Shown here piece by piece: positions 1 through 9,658 of a stretch of DNA of 64,000 bases. Each line of letters opens with the position of its first letter. Position 1 is the stretch's first letter. Under the pieces are notes generated by a model. That model had not been told where the DNA came from. It searched no databases and was given only the letters and a program-made list of their open reading frames with translations. Position numbers and translations under genes: made by a program. This DNA comes from JAGTVG01 sp963699805. GTDB taxonomy: Bacteria > Bacteroidota > Bacteroidia > Cytophagales > Cyclobacteriaceae. Where the stretch lies: NCBI GenBank assembly GCA_963699805.1, contig CAVOVH010000004.1, positions 558,001-622,000 of the forward strand. The letters are read 5' to 3'.

Positions 1-2
1 AC

Positions 3-1256
3 CTGAAATTTAACTTTGAAGGCATTGTGGAAGCGCAGCGGCGTTTTTTTGGAACACTCACCAATACCTATAACTTTTTTGCCCTGTATGCCAACCTGGA
101 CCAGTTCTCTTTCCAGGAACAGGACATCCCGATTGAAGACCGACCCGAAAGTGACCGTTGGATCCTTTCGAAATTAAATAGCCTGATCAGTCTTGTCCAG
201 GAGGCATATGAAGATTATGAACCCACCAAAGCAGCCCGGCTGATCCAGGATTTCGTGATCGATGACCTGAGCAACTGGTACGTAAGATTAAATCGCAAAA
301 GATTCTGGAAAGGAGAATACAATGAAGACAAGATCGCGGCCTATCAGACACTTTATACCTGCCTGACAGAGATCGCCCGGTTAATGGCTCCCATCGCTCC
401 CTTCTATGCAGAAATCCTTTACCTCGATCTGAACCGGATTACCAGAAAGATACAGAAAGAGTCCATTCACCTGACTGATTTCCCCATTGTCAATCAAGAC
501 CTGATCGATAAAGATCTCGAAGAAAAGATGAAAATGGCCCAGGTCATTTCATCCCTGGTTCATTCACTGAGGAAAAAACATAAGATCAAAGTCCGTCAGC
601 CGCTGTCTAAAATTCTGATCCCCATTTTAAGTCAGCATAAAAAAGAACAGATCGCTGACATTCAATCGATCATCATTTCCGAGGTGAATGTGAAGACAGT
701 GGAGTATATTGACGATACTTCAGGGATACTGGTTAAAAAGATTAAACCGAACTTCAAAAAACTGGGAAGGGAATATGGGCGTCTTATGAAAGAAATCACC
801 CAGCAGGTCAACAGTTTTCAGCAGGAGGATATTGCCGCCATCGAAAAGCAGCATCAATATCGTTTGAAATTACCCTCCGGAAATGAAATCGAGCTTACCC
901 TGGAAGATGTCGAAATTACTTCGGAGGACATTCCCGGCTGGTCTGTGGCCACTGAAAATGGGATCACGGTAGCGCTGGACATCACCATCGATGATGAATT
1001 GCGTAAAGAAGGGATCGCCAGGGATGTAGTGAACCGTATACAGAATCTCAGGAAAGAAATGGGACTTGATGTGCAGGATAAGATCCGAATTTTTGTGAAA
1101 AAAACGGATGAATTGGTAAATTCAGCTTTAGAATCAAATAAGGAATATATTTGTAACGAAACTCAAGCGCTTGAATTAAGGTTTAAGGATAATTTGGAAG
1201 GGGGAAAAAAGTTCGAAATTGATGACCTTGAAATTGTTTTAAAAATAGAGAAGTGA
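3..1256 (+). CDS. ileS: Isoleucyl-tRNA synthetase, C-terminal part (5' truncated by window edge)
   Basis: Charges tRNA-Ile with isoleucine in the cytoplasm. The open frame runs in from the left edge (codons from base 3 are L-K-F-N-F-E-G), so the GTG at 27 is an internal codon and not the start. What is visible is the anticodon-binding domain, with the characteristic W-Y-V-R-L-N-R-K-R-F-W stretch near base 277-310, followed by the long C-terminal region seen in Bacteroidetes and eukaryotic-like IleRS (repeated K-rich segment, then an E/D-rich end). The catalytic Rossmann fold with HIGH and KMSKS motifs lies outside the window. The stop codon overlaps the start of lspA by four bases, suggesting cotranscription. 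Confidence 0.95.
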   Translation: MKFNFEGIVEAQRRFFGTLTNTYNFFALYANLDQFSFQEQDIPIEDRPESDRWILSKLNSLISLVQEAYEDYEPTKAARLIQDFVIDDLSNWYVRLNRKRFWKGEYNEDKIAAYQTLYTCLTEIARLMAPIAPFYAEILYLDLNRITRKIQKESIHLTDFPIVNQDLIDKDLEEKMKMAQVISSLVHSLRKKHKIKVRQPLSKILIPILSQHKKEQIADIQSIIISEVNVKTVEYIDDTSGILVKKIKPNFKKLGREYGRLMKEITQQVNSFQQEDIAAIEKQHQYRLKLPSGNEIELTLEDVEITSEDIPGWSVATENGITVALDITIDDELRKEGIARDVVNRIQNLRKEMGLDVQDKIRIFVKKTDELVNSALESNKEYICNETQALELRFKDNLEGGKKFEIDDLEIVLKIEK

Positions 1257-1915
1257 TAGATAAAGCCGCCGATAAAGTGAAATATTCAAAATTCTACCTC
1301 CTAAGCCTGGCTGTTATACTCCTTGATCAATCTGTTAAGATGCTGGTGCATTTTAACATGGATCCGGGTATTATCGGGCAGATCAAAATTTTTGATGACT
1401 GGTTTAAGCTTCACTATACGCTGAATCCCGGTATGGCCTTTGGTATGCAGATCGCCTCCGAATATGGCAAACTGATCCTCACCATGTTCCGCTTATTGGC
1501 CGTGATCGGGATTGGATATTATCTTTTTTACCTTGCCAGAAAAAATGTGCATCAGGGACTTATCTGGTGCATTGCCTTGATCTTGGGGGGTGCCATCGGA
1601 AATGTGATTGATAGCACCTTTTATGGCGTGCTTCTTGATAATGCCCCCTATAACGCGGCCACTCCCTGGTTCCATGGGCAAGTAATTGATATGTTTTATA
1701 TTGATATCTGGGAAGGACGCGTTGCGGATTGGATCCCGGTCTTTGGAGGGGATTATATGGCACTATGGCCGATATTCAATATCGCTGATGCTTCAATTTT
1801 TATCGGAGTGACCATCATCCTGATCCGTCAGAAGGTTTTTTTCTCTGAAAATAAGCATGAAGCAACCCTTGAGACCACCGAAGTAACGGACGTGAAATCT
1901 CATACGGAGATCTGA
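1253..1915 (+). CDS. lspA: Lipoprotein signal peptidase (signal peptidase II)
   Basis: Inner-membrane aspartyl protease that removes the signal peptide from diacylglyceryl-modified prolipoproteins. The 220-residue protein has four hydrophobic segments, the early D-Q motif (D25), and the two catalytic aspartates in G-N-V-I-D-S (D120) and F-N-I-A-D-A-S (D179). It is longer than the ~165-residue enterobacterial enzyme because of an insertion at about residues 121-165, which is usual in Bacteroidetes. The start is GTG at 1253, inside the ileS stop (GTGA overlap); no ATG lies closer to the first membrane segment. The ileS-lspA pairing is a common bacterial arrangement. Confidence 0.95.
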   Translation: MIDKAADKVKYSKFYLLSLAVILLDQSVKMLVHFNMDPGIIGQIKIFDDWFKLHYTLNPGMAFGMQIASEYGKLILTMFRLLAVIGIGYYLFYLARKNVHQGLIWCIALILGGAIGNVIDSTFYGVLLDNAPYNAATPWFHGQVIDMFYIDIWEGRVADWIPVFGGDYMALWPIFNIADASIFIGVTIILIRQKVFFSENKHEATLETTEVTDVKSHTEI

Positions 1916-1916
1916 T

Positions 1917-4900
1917 TCAGTTAGATAGGACCTTGAGTTTTGATTCGAGTTTTTCCAGGATACCAGTGATCATCGCTTCCACCTGGTCAAAATAGGTCCC
2001 GCCCCCGGCAGGTAATTGATTCAGCGCAAATTTATCTTTGATCTCCTCCATTAAGTTTTGAAGGGAATGCATCTTCAGTAATTTCATGTTGGATTTCATG
2101 CTGTGCCGGATCCTTCTGAATTCATCATAATTTTCTTCGAGAAAGGCTGTTTTAATCAGCTGAAGATTGGTCTGGAATTCCCTGATGAGCATATTGATGT
2201 ATTGAATATACTGATCGGGAACTTCTTCATATAAATAATCCAGTTGTTGAAATTCCAGGATCTGAGCATTTTTGTCATCATAAGGCTCCTCTTCATCTTT
2301 CGTTTCTTCCAAGGATCCGTTTCTCCTGTCGAGGTTATGAAGGATGCCGATTTTTTCAATCATCATCTTAGGATTAACGGGTTTTGACAGATAATCATCC
2401 ATTCCCGCTTCAAATATTTTTGTCCGTGTTTCATCCGAAAGATCACCGGTAACGGCCAGTATCGGAGTATACACACCAATCGATTTTTCGATCTCACGTA
2501 TTTCCCGGGCGATATCAAAGCCATTCATGACGGGCATTTGAAGATCCAGCAAGATCACATCATAGGTGTTTTCGTTAAACAGGGCCAGGGTATTCTTCCC
2601 ATTATTGGCTGTATCCAGGTGGAACTTCCAGAGATCTGCATACCCCTTCATTAAAAACAGATTCGAATTGACATCGTCCGCATACAGAATATTGAGCGAT
2701 TCCATAGATTGAATCAGGGAAGTCGCGTGGTTATGGCTCTCTTCTTTCTCTGAACGTGTTTCATGCCGGTCAAACGGAATTGTAATAATAAATGTTGAAC
2801 CTTCACCTGTTTTGCTATTCACCTGGATACTTCCATTTTGTAATTCCACCAGCTGTTTGACAATCGTCAAGCCCAGTCCAGTGCCTCCATATTTTCTCGA
2901 AATATCCATCTCTCCCTGCTCAAATGGCTCAAAAATGGTTTTGATCTTTTTCTTTGAGATCCCAATCCCCGTATCACTGATTCCGAATTCAATCAAGAAG
3001 GAATGGTCATGGGTTTCATTCAATTTTACTGATATGCTGATTATCCCTCTTTCCGTAAACTTCTGGGCATTGCTGAGTAAATTATTGAGTATCTGTGAGA
3101 GTCTCTTTGAATCACCATAAACCAAGTTGGGGAGATTATCATCAATATCCAGGGAAACATTTACTTTTGAACTGTCAAGTTGCAATTGATAGCTGTTATA
3201 AACGTTGTGAATAACTTCCCGAAGGTTAAAATCAGATCTTTCAAAAACGATTTTTCCCGCCTTGATCTTTGAAAAATCAAGTAGATCGTTGATGAGGCTC
3301 AGCAGGTTATCTGCTGAGAACTTTAATGTATTGATAAATTTCAGCTGGTCAGCTCTCGGATCCTGTTCCAGTAAAAGATAGATCATGCCAATGACTACAT
3401 TTAAGGGCGTTCTGATCTCATGACTCATCATTGAAAGAAATTCATCTTTGGCATTCAACGCCTCTTCAGCCGTCCTTTTCGCATTAAAAAGCTCTTTATT
3501 TATCTTAACTGATTCGGTGATATCCCGTACGATCCCAATGGCTTCCTCATCCGTGATGGCAATCATGCGTGCTTCGTAATATTTTTTTCTGCCATTTACC
3601 TTCAACCGGTATTCACATTTTTCTACCTCCCGACTCTCAAACGTTTGCTGAAGGCAATCGTATAATTTCAGGTATTCGCTTTCAGGAAAAGCCTCCTGGA
3701 GGTTCCTCCCTTCAAAACTGGTAATATTAGTGATCCCAAAATCAGACGATTCCCCTGCCATGATCTCCAGAAAATCGCCGATCCGGTCAACCCGGAAAAA
3801 AAGATCGGGGAAGGCATCAAAGATCGCCTTGAAGTTGATCAGTGTCTTGCGGAGTTGTTCGCTGGCTTCCTTCCGGTCCGTAATATCAGTAACTGAGCAA
3901 ACGATCCGATAGGGCACATCATTCTGGTAGAATATCTTACCCCTGCCCAGAACCCAGAGAAGCACCCGGTGCCGGTGTACCATCCTGAAGGTTTCTTCAA
4001 AATAAGATTTTCCTAACCGGATATTGGCATCAATAGCCCGCTTTAGTTCTTTTCTGTCCTCCTCAGCAACCAGTTTCTCCCAGAAGAAAACCTCATCGAT
4101 TTCTTCATTCCCTTGATATCCAAGAAGGTTCTTCAGACTTTCATCAACAATCAGCTGATTGTTTTCAAATGAATAATCCCAGACACCGGTATGGCCTGCT
4201 TCGACAGCTAGCTGATATCTTTCCTTAATTTTTTCAACTTCAAGCTGATTCCTGATACGGTCTGAAATATCCCGGAAGTTGACGATCGACTGCACGATCC
4301 TACCTTCTCTATCAAATTCCCGCTTGGCGATGATCTCGACCCAAACCTGGAATCCATCCTTATGATTGAGCCGTAAACGTTCAACCTGGAAATTATTTTT
4401 CTGGTCCAGATCTTCCTTCCACCTGCGCTCATACAACGGCCTGTCATCAGCAAAGATGAAATTGAAAAAACTGCCTTTGGATAATATATCTTCCGGTTTA
4501 TATCCGAACAATTGTACACTTGAAGGGCTGATATAAGTCAATTGATCATTGCTATCCAACCGGATGATCACATCACTGGAATTTTCCGCCAGATAGTGAT
4601 ACATCGTCTGACTTTCCTGCAGCTTATCAAGCGCCAGATGATGTTCTGTGATGTCTCTGGAAGTAAGAATGATGTTCCTGAGTGTTCCCTGATCATCAAA
4701 CAAATTCCTGATAAAAGACTCGAACCACCTGAATCTCCCCGTTCTATTTCTGATCCGGTATTGAATGCGATAATCTTTTTCTTTTATTTTGGTTTTCTTC
4801 TGCTGGGTGATCTTAAAGTACCGGAGATCGTCCGGATGAATGAGTGAATCGAAATCAGTAATGTGCCTGTAAATTGCCGGATCATATCCCAATAGTTCAG

Positions 4901-5720
4901 AAAACGAAGGACTCTGGTATAAAACATTTCCCTGCGCATCGAGCCAGGTAACCACGTCAAGAATGGATTCGGTTAAAAGCTGAAATTTTTTCTCCTCCAG
5001 TGCCAGTTTTTCCCGGGTTAAATCTTCCGGTTGATCTTCCTCGAGATCAAAAACCGCTCCCTGATAATGGGCATCCAGATCGTATTCATGATGAAGAAGC
5101 CCCTTGATCCTGACAATTTTTCCATCCTTTCCGGTGAGTCGGATCGAATGTCTCGAAGCAATTTCCCTTTTCTGAATGGCCAAATTATATTCATCCATGA
5201 ATTTTTTATGATCATCTGGATGAATGAAATCGAGGAGGATTTTACCGTGGATTTCCACTGGTTCATACCCCAGTAAACCCTTGACCGCTGGATTTATAAA
5301 GGTACACCTCAGCCCGGGATCAAAATAGCCAATGATCCGAGGGGTAAGGTTGACGATCCTTTTATAAAATTCAGACCCTTCCACAGGAGAATCTTCCTTT
5401 TTTTTATCATTCAGAAGAAACCAGAAATATTTTTTTTGATCCAGGTTCAATACATTTCCCTGGATCTCAATATTCCTGGTCCGATCATCCCTGCCGGTAT
5501 ATTCCTGAATGACCTGAAGCTGGTCCTTGGGAATATTTCCAGGAAAAAAAATTTTCCTCACACTGGGAAGTATTTCCGTGATATTTTTCCCCACCCATTT
5601 ATCAGGCTCCAGATCCAGTATTATTTCTGAGATTTTATTGAGGCTCAGAATCTTTCCAGTTGAATCTGTTGCAATCGACGGGCGTGTATTCGCTTCTATG
5701 AATGAAGGTATATCAATCAT
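1917..5720 (-). CDS. Multi-PAS hybrid sensor histidine kinase with receiver and Hpt domains
   Basis: A 1267-residue soluble-looking phosphorelay sensor. About six PAS/PAC-type units occupy residues 1-745 (recurring F-x-H-P-D-D and R-D-I-T-E/D motifs). Then come a HisKA domain with phospho-acceptor H767 in S-H-E-I-R-T-P-L-N, a HATPase domain with D-T-G-I-G-I and G-G-T-G-L-G-L boxes, a receiver domain with D1059 in L-L-D-L-Q-M-P, and a C-terminal Hpt-like domain with H1206 in R-H-S-M-K-S-N. No transmembrane helix or signal peptide is evident, so it likely senses cytoplasmic signals or small ligands through PAS. No response regulator is adjacent: it is an orphan kinase whose output partner is elsewhere. 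It converges on lspA with only 1 base between the stops. Confidence 0.93.
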   Translation of the reverse strand: MIDIPSFIEANTRPSIATDSTGKILSLNKISEIILDLEPDKWVGKNITEILPSVRKIFFPGNIPKDQLQVIQEYTGRDDRTRNIEIQGNVLNLDQKKYFWFLLNDKKKEDSPVEGSEFYKRIVNLTPRIIGYFDPGLRCTFINPAVKGLLGYEPVEIHGKILLDFIHPDDHKKFMDEYNLAIQKREIASRHSIRLTGKDGKIVRIKGLLHHEYDLDAHYQGAVFDLEEDQPEDLTREKLALEEKKFQLLTESILDVVTWLDAQGNVLYQSPSFSELLGYDPAIYRHITDFDSLIHPDDLRYFKITQQKKTKIKEKDYRIQYRIRNRTGRFRWFESFIRNLFDDQGTLRNIILTSRDITEHHLALDKLQESQTMYHYLAENSSDVIIRLDSNDQLTYISPSSVQLFGYKPEDILSKGSFFNFIFADDRPLYERRWKEDLDQKNNFQVERLRLNHKDGFQVWVEIIAKREFDREGRIVQSIVNFRDISDRIRNQLEVEKIKERYQLAVEAGHTGVWDYSFENNQLIVDESLKNLLGYQGNEEIDEVFFWEKLVAEEDRKELKRAIDANIRLGKSYFEETFRMVHRHRVLLWVLGRGKIFYQNDVPYRIVCSVTDITDRKEASEQLRKTLINFKAIFDAFPDLFFRVDRIGDFLEIMAGESSDFGITNITSFEGRNLQEAFPESEYLKLYDCLQQTFESREVEKCEYRLKVNGRKKYYEARMIAITDEEAIGIVRDITESVKINKELFNAKRTAEEALNAKDEFLSMMSHEIRTPLNVVIGMIYLLLEQDPRADQLKFINTLKFSADNLLSLINDLLDFSKIKAGKIVFERSDFNLREVIHNVYNSYQLQLDSSKVNVSLDIDDNLPNLVYGDSKRLSQILNNLLSNAQKFTERGIISISVKLNETHDHSFLIEFGISDTGIGISKKKIKTIFEPFEQGEMDISRKYGGTGLGLTIVKQLVELQNGSIQVNSKTGEGSTFIITIPFDRHETRSEKEESHNHATSLIQSMESLNILYADDVNSNLFLMKGYADLWKFHLDTANNGKNTLALFNENTYDVILLDLQMPVMNGFDIAREIREIEKSIGVYTPILAVTGDLSDETRTKIFEAGMDDYLSKPVNPKMMIEKIGILHNLDRRNGSLEETKDEEEPYDDKNAQILEFQQLDYLYEEVPDQYIQYINMLIREFQTNLQLIKTAFLEENYDEFRRIRHSMKSNMKLLKMHSLQNLMEEIKDKFALNQLPAGGGTYFDQVEAMITGILEKLESKLKVLSN

Positions 5721-5772
5721 TCAATATAATTCTAATCCTTCCTTTATATAAATTTCTGGAAGCCAGGAATCT

Positions 5773-5792
5773 ATCCAATCTGTAAATTGGAT
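5773..5792. promoter_or_regulatory. Inverted repeat upstream of the hybrid kinase gene
   Basis: ATCCAAT and ATTGGAT form a perfect 7-bp inverted repeat with a 6-base spacer, about 55 bases upstream of the kinase start and 220 bases before metG. It could be an operator in the divergent intergenic region or a weak hairpin in the kinase leader. No protein can be assigned to it. Confidence 0.3.
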
Positions 5793-5984
5793 TATTCTTA
5801 TATAATTATTAACTTCAGATAGTAAAAATTGTATCTTTCCTTGAAAGATAAATAAAAAAATATTTTATCCATCTGAATTTATTAAAAATATTCCACACTT
5901 TCATGAATATCTTTTGGCAGTGTTATTATTGACTTTAAACGGCCTAATTTTTAACTATTTCCCACATCACTCTCCCCTAATGAT

Positions 5985-5992
5985 TATCTTTG
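5985..5992 (+). promoter_or_regulatory. Promoter -7 element of metG
   Basis: TATCTTTG is an exact match to the Bacteroidetes -7 consensus TAnnTTTG. It lies 18 bases before the metG ATG, giving a predicted leader of about 13 bases. No clear -33 TTTG is seen at the usual distance. Confidence 0.55.
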
Positions 5993-6010
5993 CCAAAAGT
6001 TTAGCGTCGT

Positions 6011-8068
6011 ATGACAAATCAGAAAAAGTACAGTCGATATACGATTACGGCTGCATTGCCTTATGCCAACGGCCCGGTCCATATTGGCCACCTTGCGGGT
6101 GTTTATGTGCCTGCTGATATATATTCCCGTTATCTGAGGCTGAAAAAGAAAGAGGTATTGTTTGTTTGCGGCTCGGATGAACACGGGGTTCCCATCACCA
6201 TCCGGGCTAAAAAAGAAGGGATCTCCCCTCAGGAAATTGTTGACAAATATCACCATCTGAATAAGAAGGCTTTTTCAGACTTTGGTATCCGCTTTGATAT
6301 TTATGACCGGACCTCCGCCTCTATCCATCATCAGACTGCTGCGGACTTTTTCAGTAAATTATATCAGGAAGGAGCTTTTGTTGAAAAGATATCAGAACAA
6401 TATTACGATAAGCAGGCAGAACAGTTTCTTGCCGACAGATACATTATCGGCACTTGTCCGAATTGTCATTTTCCCGAAGCTTATGGGGATCAATGTGAAA
6501 ATTGTGGGACTTCACTTTCTCCCTCCGAACTGATCAATCCGAGGTCTACTTTAAGCGGTGAGAAACCTGTATTGAAAGAGACCAAACACTGGTATCTCCC
6601 TTTGAATGAATATGAAAACTGGCTTTCTGAATGGATACTGGAGGATCACAAGGAATGGAAACCAAATGTTTACGGCCAATGCAAAAGCTGGATCGACAAT
6701 GGACTTCAACCCCGGGCTGTAACACGTGACCTTGACTGGGGTGTCCCTGTTCCACTTCCTGAAGCAGAAGGGAAGGTGCTCTATGTCTGGTTCGATGCCC
6801 CCATTGGCTATATATCCGCAACAAAACAATGGGCCAAACAAAATCAGACCAATTGGGAACCATACTGGAAATCACAGGATACAAGACTCATTCATTTTAT
6901 CGGAAAAGATAATATCGTATTCCATTGTATCATTTTCCCGGCCATGTTAAAAGCGCATGGGGATTATATATTACCTGATAATGTTCCTGCCAATGAATTT
7001 TTAAACCTGGAGAACAATAAAATATCTACCTCAAAAAACTGGGCTGTCTGGCTTCATGAATACCTGGATAATTTCCCGGGAAAAGAGGATGTATTGAGAT
7101 ACACCCTTTGTGCCAATGCCCCTGAAACCAAGGATAATGATTTTACCTGGAAGGATTTCCAGGCAAAAAATAACAATGAACTGGTGGCCATCCTGGGTAA
7201 TTTTGTAAACCGGGCGCTTGTTCTGACGCATAAATATTTCGACGGGGAAGTGCCTGAAAGGGATCAACTGAATGCCTATGACGTTGAGGTAGTTGAGAAG
7301 ATCAAACAAATACCCCAAGACCTGAGTTCCTCGCTGGATAATTTTAAATTCAGGGAAGCACTTACCCATTATATGGAATTGGCCAGGACGGGAAATAAAT
7401 ATCTGGCAGATACCGAACCCTGGAAAATGATCAAGAATGATCCCGAACGGGTCAATACCATTCTCAATATTGCCCTGCAGATTGTAGCAAAACTGGCTGC
7501 TTTTGGAGCTCCCTTCCTGCCATTTACTTCCAGGAAGATTTATGATATGCTTGGGATCGAGGCATTATCCTGGGAATTGGCCCTGGAAGAAGAGATCCTC
7601 ATGGCTGGGCATCAGATCAACCAACCCGTGCTCTTGTTTGAAAAGATCGAAGATGAAGTGGTTGATCAACAGATTAATAAATTGATCGCCACACGTAACC
7701 AGAACCTCAAGGAAAAAGAAAATGACCTCCCGAGAATTAAAAATGACATCTCCTATGATGATTTCAGCAAACTGGATATGCGTGTCGGAGAAATTAAATC
7801 AGCAGAAATCATCCCGAAATCTAAGAAATTATTGAAATTAACAGTTGATATCGGTGTGGAAATCCGGACTGTGCTCAGTGGAATTGCACTGCAATATGCT
7901 CCGGAAGAGGTGATTGGACAAAAAGTTATTTTATTGTCTAACCTTCAAGCCAGAAACATGATGGGGATTGAATCCCAGGGGATGATCCTGATGTCTGAAG
8001 ACCGGGAAGGCAAATTATTGTTTCTCACTCCGGATGGAAATGCTGAAAACGGTTCGGTGATCAGCTGA
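6011..8068 (+). CDS. metG: Methionyl-tRNA synthetase
   Basis: Charges tRNA-Met and initiator tRNA with methionine. The 685-residue protein is full length. It shows the class I signature H24-I-G-H27, the zinc-binding C-P-N-C and C-E-N-C pairs near residues 160-175, the KMSKS-type loop K337-I-S-T-S-K342, the anticodon-binding helical domain (W-K near residue 460), and a C-terminal EMAPII-like tRNA-binding domain from about residue 580 (D-F-S-K-L-D-M-R-V-G). The tRNA-binding domain supports a dimeric MetRS of the MetG1 type. The start ATG is supported by the -7 promoter element 18 bases upstream. It stands alone, divergent from the sensor kinase. Confidence 0.97.
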   Translation: MTNQKKYSRYTITAALPYANGPVHIGHLAGVYVPADIYSRYLRLKKKEVLFVCGSDEHGVPITIRAKKEGISPQEIVDKYHHLNKKAFSDFGIRFDIYDRTSASIHHQTAADFFSKLYQEGAFVEKISEQYYDKQAEQFLADRYIIGTCPNCHFPEAYGDQCENCGTSLSPSELINPRSTLSGEKPVLKETKHWYLPLNEYENWLSEWILEDHKEWKPNVYGQCKSWIDNGLQPRAVTRDLDWGVPVPLPEAEGKVLYVWFDAPIGYISATKQWAKQNQTNWEPYWKSQDTRLIHFIGKDNIVFHCIIFPAMLKAHGDYILPDNVPANEFLNLENNKISTSKNWAVWLHEYLDNFPGKEDVLRYTLCANAPETKDNDFTWKDFQAKNNNELVAILGNFVNRALVLTHKYFDGEVPERDQLNAYDVEVVEKIKQIPQDLSSSLDNFKFREALTHYMELARTGNKYLADTEPWKMIKNDPERVNTILNIALQIVAKLAAFGAPFLPFTSRKIYDMLGIEALSWELALEEEILMAGHQINQPVLLFEKIEDEVVDQQINKLIATRNQNLKEKENDLPRIKNDISYDDFSKLDMRVGEIKSAEIIPKSKKLLKLTVDIGVEIRTVLSGIALQYAPEEVIGQKVILLSNLQARNMMGIESQGMILMSEDREGKLLFLTPDGNAENGSVIS

Positions 8069-8148
8069 GGTTAAATTCCGTCATTATTTTTATCGTTACA
8101 GGACAATAGATCCGGTTACATGCAGTTATATAATAAATGACAGGTGTT

Positions 8149-8523
8149 ATGAAAAAAGTGATCCTAAGTTTTCTGTTTTTGTTTTTTATGTTCGGCATTG
8201 CAAGTGCCCAATCTGATCAATCTCCCCCACGTACCAGTAAGGGTGAAGATAATTATAAGGGATATGAATTCCAGTCTAAAAAAGCGGAAAAGAATCTTAA
8301 AAAAAGAAATTCCAAAGGAGGCAGTATCAATGTTTATTATGATCAGAAAATAGATGAATATAAAGCCCGGATGAAGCAAAATTCAAGAGAGTACAGGAAG
8401 ATGGCCAGGGAGATGAAAAAACCCCAATACTCTGACCCAACCTATTTCGGGCATAAGAATCCTCCTAAAAAACGGGCCGCCGGAAAGAAAAAGTTTTGTA
8501 AAGTTTGTGAATTAGTTCATTAA
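8149..8523 (+). CDS. Small secreted lysine-rich protein with C-terminal CxxC
   Basis: About 124 residues. I chose the ATG at 8149 because it starts a clean signal peptide (K-K, a hydrophobic core of ~15 residues, then A-S-A-Q as cleavage site); an ATG four codons upstream (8137) is also possible. The mature protein is very basic (many K and R), hydrophilic, and ends in F-C-K-V-C-E-L-V-H, a CxxC pair that could bind metal or form a disulfide. Similar short proteins with a P-P-G/A-K-x-K-F-C-K-x-C tail are, as far as I recall, found in other Bacteroidetes, but no function is known to me. It lies alone between metG and deoC. Confidence 0.7.
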   Translation: MKKVILSFLFLFFMFGIASAQSDQSPPRTSKGEDNYKGYEFQSKKAEKNLKKRNSKGGSINVYYDQKIDEYKARMKQNSREYRKMAREMKKPQYSDPTYFGHKNPPKKRAAGKKKFCKVCELVH

Positions 8524-8643
8524 TTTAAGACTTACAGAGATTTTCAGGGTTCGCAACAGATCATCCTCGAATGCATTGTTTTCATAGCATTCTTTTTATT
8601 TTCTCTTTATGTCAGATTAAATTAGTTGCGAAATATCACCTGT

Positions 8644-9309
8644 ATGAAAAATATAAATCGTTTTATCGAACATACCATTCTCAAACCCGATGCTACCCAG
8701 AAGGAAATTGAAAAAATTGTGGAAGAAGGGCTCGAGCACCAGTTCATGGGTGTTTGTGTGCCACCATTCTGGGTAAAGAATGCAAGAAAACATATTGGTT
8801 CCAAAGAACTTCAACTGGTCTCCATCGCAGGTTTTCCATTTGGATACAATCAAACTGAGGTAAAATTAGCGGAGATCAACCAGGCGCTTGATGATGGGGC
8901 GGATGAAGTGGATATAGTTTGGAATTTGTCCGCATTCAAATCGGGAATATCATGGGTCAAGGTTGACATTGCCCGGTGTGCAGAATCACTTCACGACCAG
9001 AATAAAATTCTCAAAGTTATTATCGAAACAGCCTATCTGTCAGATGAAGAAATAAAGCTTGCCTGTGAAATCTGCAAGGATGCCGGCGCTGATTTCGTAA
9101 AAACATCTACTGGATTTGCTTCTTCCGGGGCCAAAGTTGAACATATAAAATTGATGCGTTCTGTTCTTCCCTCCCATGTGGGAATCAAAGCCGCCGGCGG
9201 GATCCGTGAGTATGAAATGGCCGTTGAATTGATTAAAGCCGGTGCCGATAGGCTGGGAACCTCTTCCGGAATTAAAATTATGCAAATGGTAAAATCGATG
9301 CACCTTTGA
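8644..9309 (+). CDS. deoC: Deoxyribose-phosphate aldolase
   Basis: Cleaves 2-deoxyribose-5-phosphate to glyceraldehyde-3-phosphate and acetaldehyde in deoxynucleoside catabolism. The protein has the class I aldolase TIM-barrel signature: Schiff-base lysine K153 in D-F-V-K-T-S-T-G-F and the second essential lysine K182 in G-I-K-A-A-G-G-I-R. The ATG at 8644 gives 221 residues, the usual DeoC length; an in-frame TTG at 8626 would add six unconserved residues. Its stop overlaps the acyP start by one base, so the two are likely cotranscribed. Confidence 0.95.
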   Translation: MKNINRFIEHTILKPDATQKEIEKIVEEGLEHQFMGVCVPPFWVKNARKHIGSKELQLVSIAGFPFGYNQTEVKLAEINQALDDGADEVDIVWNLSAFKSGISWVKVDIARCAESLHDQNKILKVIIETAYLSDEEIKLACEICKDAGADFVKTSTGFASSGAKVEHIKLMRSVLPSHVGIKAAGGIREYEMAVELIKAGADRLGTSSGIKIMQMVKSMHL

Positions 9310-9590
9310 TGGGCACCCGGATTAAAAACTTTCAACTGACGATCGCTGGAAGGGTACAGGGTGTTGGATTCAGATACTCCGCTCTTCAGAAAGCCAAAGA
9401 ACACCATATTACTGGCTATGTAAAAAATCAATACGATGGATCCGTATTCATTGAAGCGGAAGGTGAGGAAACAGATCTTGACCATTTTATCCTGTGGTGC
9501 CACCGGGGTCCCTTTTCTGCCCGGGTGGAACATGTCACTCAAATATCAGGGACCATAAAAAATCATAGCTCCTTCTTTTTAAAACATTGA
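9309..9590 (+). CDS. acyP: Acylphosphatase
   Basis: Hydrolyses acyl phosphates such as carbamoyl phosphate or acetyl phosphate. The 93-residue protein has the family signature G-R-V-Q-G-V-G-F-R, with catalytic R22 binding the phosphate, and N40 in Y-V-K-N, the second catalytic residue. Length matches the family (about 90). The start ATG shares its A with the TGA of deoC. It is followed by a palindrome and an independent promoter at 9619-9688. Confidence 0.93.
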   Translation: MGTRIKNFQLTIAGRVQGVGFRYSALQKAKEHHITGYVKNQYDGSVFIEAEGEETDLDHFILWCHRGPFSARVEHVTQISGTIKNHSSFFLKH

Positions 9591-9618
9591 CCATACTCTT
9601 TCCAATAATGGAGTAATA

Positions 9619-9635
9619 ATTCCCATAATGGGAAT
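9619..9635. promoter_or_regulatory. Perfect 17-bp palindrome, operator candidate
   Basis: ATTCCCAT-A-ATGGGAAT is an exact inverted repeat with 8-base arms and a one-base centre. It sits about 24 bases upstream of a -33 element and about 60-75 bases before the predicted transcription start at ~9694, the position of a transcription-factor site. It lacks a T-run, so it is not a terminator for acyP. Confidence 0.45.
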
Positions 9636-9658
9636 AATGTGCCCGAAAAATCCTTCCT

